Assembly: GCF_004123295.1 (NCBI RefSeq)
Contig: NZ_SDMK01000002.1
Location: forward strand, 888,784 to 952,783
From: Silvibacterium dinghuense
GTDB taxonomy: Bacteria > Acidobacteriota > Terriglobia > Terriglobales > Acidobacteriaceae
Direction: 5' to 3'
Length of the DNA stretch: 64,000 nt
Below the pieces are notes generated by a model. The model was given only the letters and a program-made list of their open reading frames with translations. It ran no database searches and had not been told where the DNA came from. The position numbers and the translations under genes are program-made. The first letter of the stretch is position 1. Every line of letters starts with the position of its first letter. Below, one piece after another: positions 20,354 to 31,118 of this stretch.

Positions 20354-21559
20354 ATGAAATCCGTCTCCGGCCGTTTTGCAGTTGCGCTGACTTCACTGCT
20401 CGTCCTCGTTCCGGGATCAGTCCAGGCTTTGGGTCAGCAAAGTGACTCCACCACCCAGCCTGCGCAGCAGCAGACGACGCAAACCTCGACTCCGCCGCAG
20501 CAGGATCAGACTGCGCCGCAGGATGGCGGCCCGACCGGCGACAACGGCGCCATCGCCATCCCCAAGAAAAAAGAGAAGGACGATACTCCCCCCCCGCTGC
20601 CCCCGCCGCCACCGAAGAACCCCGCAGGCATGGGCACCCTCTCCCTGCGCGTAAACGTGCCGGAAGTTTCAGTGGATGTAGGCGTGATCCTTGAGAAGAC
20701 GCACCAGTTCGTACCCAATCTGCAGCAGGCGAATTTCCGCGTATGGGAAGACGGGCAGCCGCAGCAGGTCACGCACTTCCAGCAGATCAAGGCGCCCATC
20801 ACCGCCGTCATGCTGCTGGAGTTTGCAGCCAACAGTTATTACTTCATCAATGACATGCGCAACGCCGCCTGGACCTTCGCCCAGCAGCTGCGTCCGGACG
20901 ACTATGTCGCCGTCATGACCTATGACATGCACACTCAAATCCTGACGGACTTCACCACCGACAAGCGTCAGGTCATGAGCGCGCTCAACACGCTGACCCT
21001 CCCCACCTGGCACGAGACCAATCTCTTCGACGCGCTCTACCAGACGCTCGACCGCCTCAGCCGCGTCGAAGGCCGCAAGTACATCGTGCTCATCTCCTCC
21101 GGGCGCGATACCTTCTCGAAGATCAATCTGGACAAGGTGCTGCAGAAGATCCGCGCCACCCCCAATGTCACCATCTTCACCATCAGCACCGGACAGTGGG
21201 TACGGACCATGACCGAAGGCCGCGGCGGCATGAGCGGCCAGATCCGCGACATGAACTACCTCCAGGCCGACAACCAAATGAATACCTTCGCGCGGATGAC
21301 CGGCGGCATGTCCTTCTTCCCCCGCTTTTCCGGGGAGCTGCCGGATGACTTCGGCATGATCAACGAGTCGATCCGCAACCAGTATGTGCTGACCTACACG
21401 CCGACCAACCAGAAGCTCGACGGCACCTACCGCAAGATCCAGATCGAGCTGGTCGACAACGAGGGCCACCCGCTCCGCATGCAGGATGAAAAGCACAAGC
21501 CGCTCAAGTACGACATCATCTCCCGCGACGGTTACAAGGCCAAGCAGGAAGTCGAATAG
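20354..21559 (+). CDS. Secreted VWA-domain protein with degenerate MIDAS
   Basis: The ATG at 20354 is chosen over a TTG at 20330 because a signal peptide then begins at once (MKSVSGRFAVALTSLLVLVPGSVQA). A Gln/Thr/Pro-rich linker, including a proline run near residue 80, leads to an acidobacterial VWFA-related domain (~100-380). The position where the metal site DxSxS is expected reads LLEFAANSYYF (from about residue 154), so the first Asp is Glu and the Ser pair is not conserved. The later VLISSGRDTFSKINLDKVL block fits the VWA core. These proteins are abundant in Acidobacteriota and have no established function. It is followed by the DUF1501 gene 125 bp on. Confidence 0.85.
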   Translation: MKSVSGRFAVALTSLLVLVPGSVQALGQQSDSTTQPAQQQTTQTSTPPQQDQTAPQDGGPTGDNGAIAIPKKKEKDDTPPPLPPPPPKNPAGMGTLSLRVNVPEVSVDVGVILEKTHQFVPNLQQANFRVWEDGQPQQVTHFQQIKAPITAVMLLEFAANSYYFINDMRNAAWTFAQQLRPDDYVAVMTYDMHTQILTDFTTDKRQVMSALNTLTLPTWHETNLFDALYQTLDRLSRVEGRKYIVLISSGRDTFSKINLDKVLQKIRATPNVTIFTISTGQWVRTMTEGRGGMSGQIRDMNYLQADNQMNTFARMTGGMSFFPRFSGELPDDFGMINESIRNQYVLTYTPTNQKLDGTYRKIQIELVDNEGHPLRMQDEKHKPLKYDIISRDGYKAKQEVE

Positions 21560-21684
21560 CCTGAAACGGAACGCCGGAAGATAAATTTGGCCCGCCGGGG
21601 CGACTTTTGAGCGGCACTGCGGTTGGATACCATTGAGGCGCTGATTTCAGGCAGAAAAGAAGGTATCAGCGCTTGGAGCCTGCC

Positions 21685-22932
21685 ATGCCTCTCCCCTTCC
21701 CAACACGCCGGGCCTTTCTGAAGAGCGGCGCCCTGGCTGTCGTCGGCACTGCGGCCATCCCTTCCTTTCTCACCCGTTCGGTTCTGGCCCAGGCCACCAC
21801 GGCGCAGGCTCAAGGCAAGCGGCTGGTGGTCATCTTCCAGCGCGGCGCAGCCGACGGCCTGAACATCGTCGTCCCCTGGCGCGAAAAGGCCTACTACGAC
21901 GTACGGCCCACCATCGCCATTCCCCAGAAGCAGGTACTCGATCTCGACGGATTCTTCGGATTCCATCCGGCCATGGCCCCTCTGAAACCGCTCTGGAACC
22001 AGAAGCATCTGGCCATCGTCCACGCCTGCGGATCGCCGGACCCGACGCGCTCCCACTTCGATGCCCAGGACTTCATGGAATCGGGCACCCCGGGCATGAA
22101 GGCCACCAACGACGGTTGGCTGAACCGCGCCCTCGCCACCGAAACCCCGGCCCATCATGGCGAGTCCCCCTTCCGGGCCGTTGCGCTCGGCACGCAGCTT
22201 CCGCGCACCCTGCAGGGCCGAATACCGGCAGTAGCCGTCAACAATGTAAAGAACTTCACCGTCGGAGCCGCGGAACCCACGCAGGATTTCTCAACCATGT
22301 ACGACGAGAGCGTGAATGCCGTTCTCCACGGCACCGGGCAGGAAACCTTTGAAGCCGTACGCATGCTCAAGGCCACCAATCCGGCATCCTACGTTCCCGC
22401 GGCTGGAGCAAACTACCCGAACACCGCCTTCGGCAACAGCATGAAGCAGATCGCCCAGCTTCTCAAAGCCAATCTCGGCGTCGAGACCGCCTTCGCCGAC
22501 ATCGGCGGCTGGGACACGCATCAGAACCAGGGCTCCGTCAATGGTCAGCTTGCCGGCCGCCTCAAGGAGATGAGCGAGAGCCTCGCCGCCTTCTGGACCG
22601 ATATGGGAGACCAGGCTGAAAGCATCACCCTGGTCACCATGTCCGAGTTCGGCCGCACCGTCCATCAGAACGGCACCGGCGGCACCGACCACGGCCACGC
22701 CAATGTCATGTTCGTCATGGGCGGGCAGGTTGCCGGAGGCAAGGTCTACGGCAAGTGGCCCGGCATGGAGAAGAACCAGCTCTACGAGGAGCGGGATCTG
22801 GCCATCACCACCGACTTCCGGCAGGTTTTAGGAGAGTCTGTCTATAAAACACTGGGAGCCCGGAATCTTAATGCCGTATTCCCCGATTCCGGCATTCAAT
22901 CCAATCGTTTTCCTGGACTCCTTAAAGCATAA
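21685..22932 (+). CDS. Tat-exported DUF1501 family protein
   Basis: The ATG at 21685 has GGAG 6 bases upstream and gives 415 residues. The N-terminus contains a twin-arginine signal (TRRAFLKSGALAVVGTAAIPSF), predicting folded export by Tat. The body has the DUF1501 pattern: VVIFQRGAADGLNIVVPW, HACGSPDPTRSHFDAQDFME, GGWDTHQNQGSVNGQLAGRL and VTMSEFGRTVHQNGTGGTDHG. The family belongs to the alkaline-phosphatase/sulfatase-like fold; its enzyme activity is not established. It is usually paired with a DUF1800 gene, which is not present here. The terminator at 23008 follows. Confidence 0.92.
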   Translation: MPLPFPTRRAFLKSGALAVVGTAAIPSFLTRSVLAQATTAQAQGKRLVVIFQRGAADGLNIVVPWREKAYYDVRPTIAIPQKQVLDLDGFFGFHPAMAPLKPLWNQKHLAIVHACGSPDPTRSHFDAQDFMESGTPGMKATNDGWLNRALATETPAHHGESPFRAVALGTQLPRTLQGRIPAVAVNNVKNFTVGAAEPTQDFSTMYDESVNAVLHGTGQETFEAVRMLKATNPASYVPAAGANYPNTAFGNSMKQIAQLLKANLGVETAFADIGGWDTHQNQGSVNGQLAGRLKEMSESLAAFWTDMGDQAESITLVTMSEFGRTVHQNGTGGTDHGHANVMFVMGGQVAGGKVYGKWPGMEKNQLYEERDLAITTDFRQVLGESVYKTLGARNLNAVFPDSGIQSNRFPGLLKA

Positions 22933-23007
22933 CTTGAAGGCATCCAGCTAGTAACGACTCCGCGGCTTCTCTCAAGCGATACTTCAGAAACAGCCTGCAA
23001 CAACAGA

Positions 23008-23036
23008 AAAGGCAGGAGCCTGGCTCCTGCCTTTCT
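23008..23036. terminator. Rho-independent terminator between DUF1501 gene and hom
   Basis: AAAGGCAGGAGCC (23008-23020) pairs with GGCTCCTGCCTTT (23022-23034) and is flanked by A- and T-rich tails, so it can serve both convergent genes. Confidence 0.8.
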
Positions 23037-23068
23037 CGTTTCTCAGACCGGGGCAGAAACCGGAGACC

Positions 23069-24343
23069 TCAGCCTTCCGGTTCCAGGATCTGCAGGGCGA
23101 AAGGCTTCTCCAGCAGGCAGGACATCGTCTCGATCCGGTCGAGTGCGCGCCGCAGACAGGAGCTGGTACAGGGTTCAACCGTCACCACGAACGGCAGATT
23201 CGAGGTCTCGAAGCCCGGCTTCTGGAAGATGGCGTGGATGTTGATCCCCTCCACAGCCAGCGCCTGCGCAATCTCCGCGATGATCCCCGGACGGTCGTCT
23301 ACAACAAAGCGGATCGAGTGCCGCAGCAGGAACTCGCCGCCCAGTGCCGTCTTGCGGCTGGGCAGATCGACAGCCCGCGAGCCGTGCGCCATCGAAATCA
23401 GGTCTGAGACCACAGCGACCGCCGTCGGATGACCACCGGCGCCATGCCCGGAGAAGACCACGTCTCCGCCGTATTTGCCGCCCACCAGCACCGTATTCTC
23501 CGTCCCGTGCGACCAGGCCAGCGGCGAAGCCTTCGGCACCAGCATCGGTCCCACGCTCGCCAGTACATCGCCCGAGGCAAGATCCTCGCCGCGAATCTCT
23601 GCCCGCGAAATCTGCCGGATCGTGCAGTCCAGCTCCTTGGCATAGGCAAAATCAATCGCCGAAACCGCGCGAATCGACCGGCAGGGGATCTCGGACGGAT
23701 CAAGGTCGGCGCGCAGCGCCAGGCGGGAGAGGATCACCAGCTTGGCACGGGCGTCGAAGCCATCCACATCCTCCGTCGGATCGGCCTCGGCATAGCCGAG
23801 CTCCTGCGCTTCCTTGAGCACGTCGGCATACTCGGCGCCCTGCTCCATCTTCGAAAGGATGAAATTGCAGGTGCCGTTCAGAATGCCCTCGATGCGCAGT
23901 ACCTGATCACCGGCAAGTCCCTGCTGGAGGCCCGGAATCACCGGGATACCGCCAGCGACCGCCGCACCATAGAGCAGATGCGCACCCTTCGAGCGGGCCA
24001 GCTTCTCGAGCGCAATACCCTGTGTCGCGATCAGCTTCTTGTTTGCCGTCACCACCGACTTGCCCGAGGCCAGCGCACGCTCCACCCAGCCAGCGACGGG
24101 GTCAAGCCCGCCCATCAGCTCGACGATGACATCCGCATCGGAGCTCAGAATCGTCTCAATGTCCTCCGTCCAGCAGACCGTCGAAGGCACCCAGTCCTTC
24201 TTCTTGCGCGCGATGTTGCGGTTGTAGATGTGCGTGAGCACCAGGCCCTGGGGCTGGCGATCGACGAGAATGCGCGCGACCGAGCTGCCAACGGTCCCAA
24301 AACCAAGAACGGCGACTTTCAGAGGAGATGCAGGTGACGGCAC
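23069..24343 (-). CDS. hom: Homoserine dehydrogenase with C-terminal ACT domain
   Basis: The 424-residue protein has the NAD(P)-binding Rossmann motif VAVLGFGTVGSSVA at the N-terminus, the catalytic core (VVTANKKLIATQG; ILNGTCNFILSKM; GYAEADPTEDVDGFDARAKL) and a C-terminal ACT domain (RFVVDDRPGIIAEIAQALAVEGINIHAI). It reduces aspartate semialdehyde to homoserine in the threonine, methionine and isoleucine pathway. The ACT domain is where threonine feedback normally acts in this monofunctional form. The length is typical. It is transcribed alone; no thrB, thrC or lysC is adjacent. Confidence 0.96.
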   Translation of the reverse strand: MPSPASPLKVAVLGFGTVGSSVARILVDRQPQGLVLTHIYNRNIARKKKDWVPSTVCWTEDIETILSSDADVIVELMGGLDPVAGWVERALASGKSVVTANKKLIATQGIALEKLARSKGAHLLYGAAVAGGIPVIPGLQQGLAGDQVLRIEGILNGTCNFILSKMEQGAEYADVLKEAQELGYAEADPTEDVDGFDARAKLVILSRLALRADLDPSEIPCRSIRAVSAIDFAYAKELDCTIRQISRAEIRGEDLASGDVLASVGPMLVPKASPLAWSHGTENTVLVGGKYGGDVVFSGHGAGGHPTAVAVVSDLISMAHGSRAVDLPSRKTALGGEFLLRHSIRFVVDDRPGIIAEIAQALAVEGINIHAIFQKPGFETSNLPFVVTVEPCTSSCLRRALDRIETMSCLLEKPFALQILEPEG

Positions 24344-24393
24344 TTCTTGCTCCGTGAGTGAGGTTTGCTCTTAGGGTATATGACAATCCGCCT

Positions 24394-25954
24394 TTACCTG
24401 CCCTCGCTTGCAGGCATGCTTCCGGAGAGAAAGGACTGGAGTGGAACCTCGTCATCTTCCTCGTCATGATTTTCCGCATCTGGTTCCGGCGCGGGAATCA
24501 GCGGAATACGCAACTCGGCGCGGCAGCCGTGAGGCTCGCGGTTCATCAGCTCGAGCGTTCCGCCATGCCCCTCGGCGATCTGCCGGGCTAATGCCAGGCC
24601 GACACCGCTGCCGGATTTCTTCGTGGTGTAGAAAGGCACAAAAAGATTGGACGGATTGGTAAGACCGGGGCCGTTGTCTTCAATCAGGATGGCAAGCTGC
24701 TGCGCATGCAGACGGGTACGCACCGTCACCTCGGGCACCGTAAGATGCGCATCCAGCGGCGCGGCCGCGGCATGGATACCTCCACCCTGCGCCTCCTCCG
24801 CGGCTGTCTGCGCAGCTTCCACCGCATTGCGGATCAGGTTGATCAGCAGTTGCTCCATCTGGTCGGGATCAGCCAGAACCTCAAGGCCCTGCACGTCGTC
24901 CGCAGGCTCAAGCATCACTTCCAGTCTCTGCTCGAGGCGCACCGTGCGCTCAAGCAGAGGCCATACCGCGATGGGGCGCAGTACCGGCGCAGGAAGCTGG
25001 GCCAGCTGACGATAGGCCTGCACAAAGCGATGCAATGACTCGGCGCGGCCCTCAATCACTGAAAGTCCTCGATCGAAGTCCGGAGGCACAGCCGCGGCTT
25101 CCGGTCGAGGCAGACGGCTGCGCAGGCTTCCAGCAATCGACTTGATCGGTGTCAGCGAATTACTGATCTCATGCCCCAGCACGCGAATCAGCCGCTGCCA
25201 TGCCTGCCGCTCCTCTTCACGCAGCGCCGTCGAAACATCGGAGAGCATCACCAGCGTATGCGGCTCGCCGTGCTGGCGGAAGGTGCTGCGGTGCACCATC
25301 CAGCGGGTGGGCGAGCGTGCAGGCTGCCCTGCAGACGCAGGAGAGGTGCCGGGATGGCCATCGAAATGAAGGATGCCTTCATCCGGCTGCTGCAAAAGAT
25401 AGTCCAGTCGCAGATGGATCGCGAAGCGTCCGAGATCGCGGGCCGGATTCAGAACAAAGAGCCGCTCCGCAGCAGGATTCACCAAACGCAGCGCCTGGTA
25501 CTGGTCAAAGGCCAGCACCGGAGCATCCAGTTCGGCGATCACCCGCCGGAAGAGCGCCGCAGCCTCGAGTGCTCCCAGCCGCTGCGCCTGGTGCATGTCT
25601 GCCAGTGCGTTAATCTCAATTGCCAGGTCGCCGAAGGGATCGTCCGGCCGCGCTCCCCGTGCGCGGAAGGAATAATCCTCCTCGCGCAGTGCCGCTACCA
25701 CGTTGGCCAGCGTCTGCAACGGGCGCACCACCTGATCCATGAAGGAAGCAATGGCCAGCAGCATGGCCAGCGCGGCAATGGTCATGATGCTGACAATCGC
25801 CGCAGCCGTCAGCCGCTCCACCATCAGCAGCCACAGCAGAAATCCCAGAGTCGGAAGGCTCAGCAGACAGGAATAAAGCCGCAGCCGCGCCTCGAAGCTG
25901 AGGCGTCCACTGATCGGCCGGTTGTGTTTACCCCTGTTTCGTCTCCGGGAGTTC

Positions 25955-25965
<11 letters not shown>
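24394..25965 (-). CDS. Membrane sensor histidine kinase, NtrY-like
   Basis: The 523-residue protein has two hydrophobic helices near the N-terminus (LYSCLLSLPTLGFLLWLLMV; AAAIVSIMTIAALAMLLAIASF), a HAMP segment, a PAS-like region at ~135-245, then the DHp block RVLGHEISNSLTPIKS with phospho-acceptor His265. The ATPase follows with the N box (LINLIRNAVEAA), G1 (DNGPGL) and G2 (GSGVGLALARQIAEGHGG). The short loop between the helices leaves little periplasmic sensor, so the signal may be membrane or cytoplasmic. The start overlaps the end of the response regulator by 11 bases, so the pair is translated together. It probably phosphorylates the regulator at 25955. Confidence 0.94.
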
Positions 25966-27373
<1,408 letters not shown>

Positions 27374-27399
27374 GGACTGCTTTCAAAGACAACTCTTCA

Positions 27400-27420
27400 G
27401 GGTAACGCGAGACGCTACCC
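27400..27420. repeat. Inverted repeat between TolC-like gene and regulator
   Basis: GGGTAACG, CGAGA, CGCTACCC forms an 8-bp stem with one mismatch in the 58-bp spacer between the TolC-like stop and the response-regulator start. It could reduce read-through or be a binding site; there is no T-run. Confidence 0.4.
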
Positions 27421-27431
27421 CCAGACAGATC

Positions 27432-29498
27432 TTAGTGCGTGACGACTCCGGACTTCGCATCGTCGATCGACACATCCATGCGGTCCAGCGTGCTGCCGGT
27501 TGCGCGATCGATATCGACCTTCGTCTTCTCGTAGGCGCCCTGAGCCACAGCCAGCGTTGACTCCGCAAGCGCGAGCGCCTGCTCCGAGGTAAGCGTATCG
27601 TAGCTCGACATAGCACCAAGCTGTTGCTCCTGCTTGGCAACGTCGAAGGTTTTCTGGGCCAGGTCGCGCGCCTTCTCCGCCGCCAGCACGCGGGCCTTGG
27701 CCTGCTGCAGAGCATACTGCGAGTTGCGCACGTCGAAGCGGATCTGTTTCTTTTGAGCCTCGAAGGTCAACTCCTTCTGACGATATTCAAGTACAGCACG
27801 GAACTGGTCAGCCTTTGCCACGCGGTTGCGCAACGTAAGGTTGAGCTTGAAACCGACGGTATATTCCGGCGACGAATAATTGAAGGTATCCTGTAACGCA
27901 CCCCCGATGCCCCCGGGCAGTGTCGTCGAGCAGTACTCCGCGCTATAGCCGGCTTCAAGGCACGCTGGATTCAACTGCCCGCCGTAACCGGAACCATAGA
28001 AATTGCCATACAGGCTGAGCGACGGCAGCAATTCATTTTTGACCGTCTTCAGATTGTTCTGTGCAATCTGCATTGCCAGGTCGTCCATCGAGACATCCGG
28101 ACGATTCTTCTCCGCCTGCTCGATCAAAGCATCGATGGGAGCATCCGAATTCGGATCGTCTGAGCCTTGCAGATCGAGCGGAATCACCGGCATTTCAGCC
28201 AGCGCCGGATCGTCCAGCGTCTTGGTCAGCGCGTCTTTGATGAGCATCTCGTTCAAATGCAGGGTGGCCTTGGCGACGGTCAGATCGCCTTCGCTGGTAG
28301 CCACGGCGGATTGATCTTTCATCACCTGCATCGCTGGAATCGCCTTCAGATCGAGCTGCTTCTGATCGTCGGAAAGCGTCTCGTTCGCATAAGCCAGCGA
28401 ATGCTCCTTGATCTGCTCATCCTGATAAGCACTCACCAGATCCCAGTAGATGTTTTCCACTTGTGTCACCGTGGCGATCACCTGGGCACGGAAGCCTAAG
28501 TCGGTGAGTTGGCGATTCTTCTTGGCGATATGAATGTAGCGCTCGTTCGTGGCAAGCCCGAACCCCTGCAACAGAGGCTGATTCACGGAAAGCTCAAATG
28601 CGGAATAAATCTGCGGATTGAGAATATTTTCCGGAATGTTCGAGGTCTGCCGCTGCCCTTCATAGTTCAGACTGAAGCTCGTACCGGTCGGATACGCCTG
28701 CGAATAGCCGTAGAGAAATTCGATCGTGTTGTACTTGACAGTCGGGATACCGTAGAGGACGCTGTTGGTCTCGGTTGCCGTAGTGTGATCGACAAATCCC
28801 TGCACGCTCACAACCGGATCGAAGGAGTTGATCGCACTGCCAGCGCCGAGCGTCGAGGTCACAAGACCACCCGCACCGCCGGCGCCACCACCGCTACCAG
28901 TTGCCGAAACACCAGCGTTCGAAGAAGACGTTCCTGATGCCCCGCCCTCCGTATTCGATGAGACATTCGTAGCCACACCATTCGCCTGGCCGCCTGCCTT
29001 TGTACGGAGAATATCCGTATCGGCAATGGGCAGGTTGTAGCGATAGAACGCGATATCGAGATTGTTCTCAAGCGCCAGCGCAATCGCATCCTTCAGGGAG
29101 AGATAGAGCTTGCCGTCGCGCATCAGCGACCCGAGACGCGGTGAGTTCGTCAGGTTCGCCGCCGGCACATCACTGGCCCTGTACGGCGCAAACGGATTGT
29201 AGGAGTGCGGCAGCGTGACGTGGAAGGGCATCTGCGGCGCAGAGACCGGCCCCGACTGCTCCTGCCGTGCCATCTGCGCCTGCTGCGCAATGCTGTTGGA
29301 CTGCGCCGGCTGTGTGGCTGTCGCTGCAGGCGCATTCGGAGCCTGGCTGGTGTCCTGCACCTGCGCAAAAGCCGCAGGAGCGAAACCTGAAGGCCCGAGA
29401 GCAATCGCCAGCGATGCTGCGCAGAGACGCTTCCACTGCGGCTGAGGCTGAACGCGAGACCGGGAACTGGGCCGTGAATCCTGACGAGTACCGCGCAC
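27432..29498 (-). CDS. TolC-family outer-membrane efflux protein
   Basis: The 688-residue protein starts at a GTG that shares its G with the TAG stop of the upstream ATPase, so the two are translationally coupled. A signal peptide (LCAASLAIALGPSGFAPAAFAQ) follows a polar, Arg-rich start. Two TolC repeats are evident in the coiled-coil segments (YLSLKDAIALALENNLDIAFYRYNL; and the later QQAKARVLAAEKARDLAQKTFDVAKQEQQLGAMSSYDTLTSEQALALAES). It is longer than E. coli TolC (about 470 mature) because of a Q/A-rich N-terminal stretch and a Gly/Ser-rich insert near residue 200. It forms the outer-membrane duct for the adjacent adaptor. Confidence 0.9.
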   Translation of the reverse strand: MRGTRQDSRPSSRSRVQPQPQWKRLCAASLAIALGPSGFAPAAFAQVQDTSQAPNAPAATATQPAQSNSIAQQAQMARQEQSGPVSAPQMPFHVTLPHSYNPFAPYRASDVPAANLTNSPRLGSLMRDGKLYLSLKDAIALALENNLDIAFYRYNLPIADTDILRTKAGGQANGVATNVSSNTEGGASGTSSSNAGVSATGSGGGAGGAGGLVTSTLGAGSAINSFDPVVSVQGFVDHTTATETNSVLYGIPTVKYNTIEFLYGYSQAYPTGTSFSLNYEGQRQTSNIPENILNPQIYSAFELSVNQPLLQGFGLATNERYIHIAKKNRQLTDLGFRAQVIATVTQVENIYWDLVSAYQDEQIKEHSLAYANETLSDDQKQLDLKAIPAMQVMKDQSAVATSEGDLTVAKATLHLNEMLIKDALTKTLDDPALAEMPVIPLDLQGSDDPNSDAPIDALIEQAEKNRPDVSMDDLAMQIAQNNLKTVKNELLPSLSLYGNFYGSGYGGQLNPACLEAGYSAEYCSTTLPGGIGGALQDTFNYSSPEYTVGFKLNLTLRNRVAKADQFRAVLEYRQKELTFEAQKKQIRFDVRNSQYALQQAKARVLAAEKARDLAQKTFDVAKQEQQLGAMSSYDTLTSEQALALAESTLAVAQGAYEKTKVDIDRATGSTLDRMDVSIDDAKSGVVTH

Positions 29499-30205
29499 TA
29501 GACCTTCACCTCCGTGGGAACCTGTAAACCGGGATTCGCCGAATCCATCGTCATCCAGCCATCGCGAACTTCGATCACGCGGCTTCCGAAGGCCGCATTC
29601 ACCTCCGAGTGCGTTACCTGCACGATCGTGGTGCCCTGGTCATTGAGCTGCTTGAAGAGCTCCATGATTTCCTTGGCCTGGCTCGAATGCAGGTTGCCGG
29701 TCGGCTCATCGGCGAGCAACAGCGCCGGCCGGTGAATCACAGCGCGGGCAATGCCCACCAGCTGCTGCTGGCCTCCCGAAAGCTGCGAAGGATAGAGATC
29801 CTTCTTGCCGACAATCTGGAAGCGGTCGAGCGTATCGGCCACCAGCCCCTGGCGCTCATTGCGCGGCATGTTCTTGTAGGAGAGCGGCAGGTCGATGTTC
29901 TCCTGCACCGTCAGGTCGTCGAGCAGGTGATAACTCTGGAAGACCATGCCGATGTGCCGCTTGGCCAGCTCGGCGCGCTGCTTGCGGTTCATCGCGTGCA
30001 CCGGCTCGTCCTTGAACCAGTACTCTCCGGCCCATTGGTCGTCGAGCAGGGCGAGAACGTTCAGCAGCGAAGACTTCCCTGCGCCGGATGGGCCCATGAT
30101 GGTGAGGAATTCGCCTTCGCGGATATCGAGGTTGATGCGGCGTAGCACCCAGTTCTGTCCGGCCCCGGTCTTGTAGCTGCGCTCGATATTTCGTAACTGG
30201 ATCAT
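29498..30205 (-). CDS. ABC transporter ATP-binding protein (MacB/LolD type) with altered D-loop
   Basis: The ATG at 30205 has AAGGA upstream and gives 235 residues. ATPase motifs: Walker A GPSGAGKS at 38-45, signature LSGGQ at 142-146, Walker B LLLADEPT at 162-169 and switch His in VTHSE. The D-loop reads GNLHSS where nearly all relatives have GNLDS, so His173 replaces the conserved Asp. That Asp contacts the opposite subunit's Walker A in ABC dimers, so the change may weaken homodimer catalysis. It is followed directly by the TolC-like gene and preceded, after 130 bp, by a second ATPase. No permease lies in the cluster. Confidence 0.88.
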   Translation of the reverse strand: MIQLRNIERSYKTGAGQNWVLRRINLDIREGEFLTIMGPSGAGKSSLLNVLALLDDQWAGEYWFKDEPVHAMNRKQRAELAKRHIGMVFQSYHLLDDLTVQENIDLPLSYKNMPRNERQGLVADTLDRFQIVGKKDLYPSQLSGGQQQLVGIARAVIHRPALLLADEPTGNLHSSQAKEIMELFKQLNDQGTTIVQVTHSEVNAAFGSRVIEVRDGWMTMDSANPGLQVPTEVKV

Positions 30206-30335
30206 GTGCTTCCTTGAAAGGCGGCTGAAGACAAGCGGGTCCATGGCCGCGGGCAAAAGGGCCCGGGCCGCCTGCGCAATCCTGAAGAGCGGCAGACGGC
30301 CGGTGTATCAGAGACTCCGAACGAGCACGCGAGCC

Positions 30336-31058
30336 TTACCGGGCTTCGAGCGCCGGTTCGAGAGCATCGCCTTCGGCAACGACTTTGCCGTCAAAGAGGT
30401 GGATGTTGCGCTCGGCATGACGGGCAAAACGCGGATCGTGCGTCACCATGCAGATCGTCGCACCTTCGCGGTGCAGGTTCTGCAGCAGCTCCATCACGGC
30501 TTCGCCATTGCGCGAGTCGAGGTTACCGGTCGGTTCGTCCGCCAGCAGGATCGAGGGCGAACCCGCCAGCGCGCGCGCCACGGCCACACGCTGCTGCTGA
30601 CCACCGGAGAGCTGCGAAGGATAGTGCTTCATGCGGTGCGCCATCGAGACACGCTCGAGCGACTCCTGGACCCGTCTTTTTCTCTCGGCAGCCGACATGC
30701 CGGTGCGATAGGTCAGCGGCAGCTCGACATTCTCGTAAACCGTGAGATCGCCGATCAGGTTGAAGCTCTGGAAGATGAAGCCGATCTCCTGGTTGCGGAT
30801 GCGCGAGCGCTGGGCAAAGTTCAGGTTCTCGACCGCATGGCCGTTGAGCTGATACTTGCCTCCGGTCGGCGTGTCCAGCAGGCCGATGATCGAGAGCAGC
30901 GTCGACTTGCCGCAGCCCGAGGGGCCGGACATGGCGACGTACTCACCTTTGTGAATGTTGAGGTGGATGCCCGAGAGTGCGTGTGTCTCGATCTCGTCGG
31001 TATAGAAGACCTTGGTAAGGCCTTCGATCTCAATCAGCGGCTGCCTTGTTTCCGTCAT
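30336..31058 (-). CDS. ABC transporter ATP-binding protein (MacB/LolD type)
   Basis: The ATG at 31058 follows AAGGAG and gives 240 residues. All ATPase motifs are canonical: Walker A GPSGCGKS at 45-52, Q-loop FIFQSFNLIGDLTVYENV, signature LSGGQ at 150-154, Walker B LLADEPT ending at 177 and D-loop GNLDS with Asp181. It lies 60 bp after the adaptor gene. With the D-loop-altered ATPase next door, an asymmetric heterodimer is possible, but this is inference. The partner permease is not in the cluster. Confidence 0.9.
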   Translation of the reverse strand: MTETRQPLIEIEGLTKVFYTDEIETHALSGIHLNIHKGEYVAMSGPSGCGKSTLLSIIGLLDTPTGGKYQLNGHAVENLNFAQRSRIRNQEIGFIFQSFNLIGDLTVYENVELPLTYRTGMSAAERKRRVQESLERVSMAHRMKHYPSQLSGGQQQRVAVARALAGSPSILLADEPTGNLDSRNGEAVMELLQNLHREGATICMVTHDPRFARHAERNIHLFDGKVVAEGDALEPALEAR

Positions 31059-31118
31059 GCCCTCTGCTCCTTCTTTCTGATCTCTCAAACTTCGCTGTCA
31101 ACGCGGCGTGGTGCGGGG

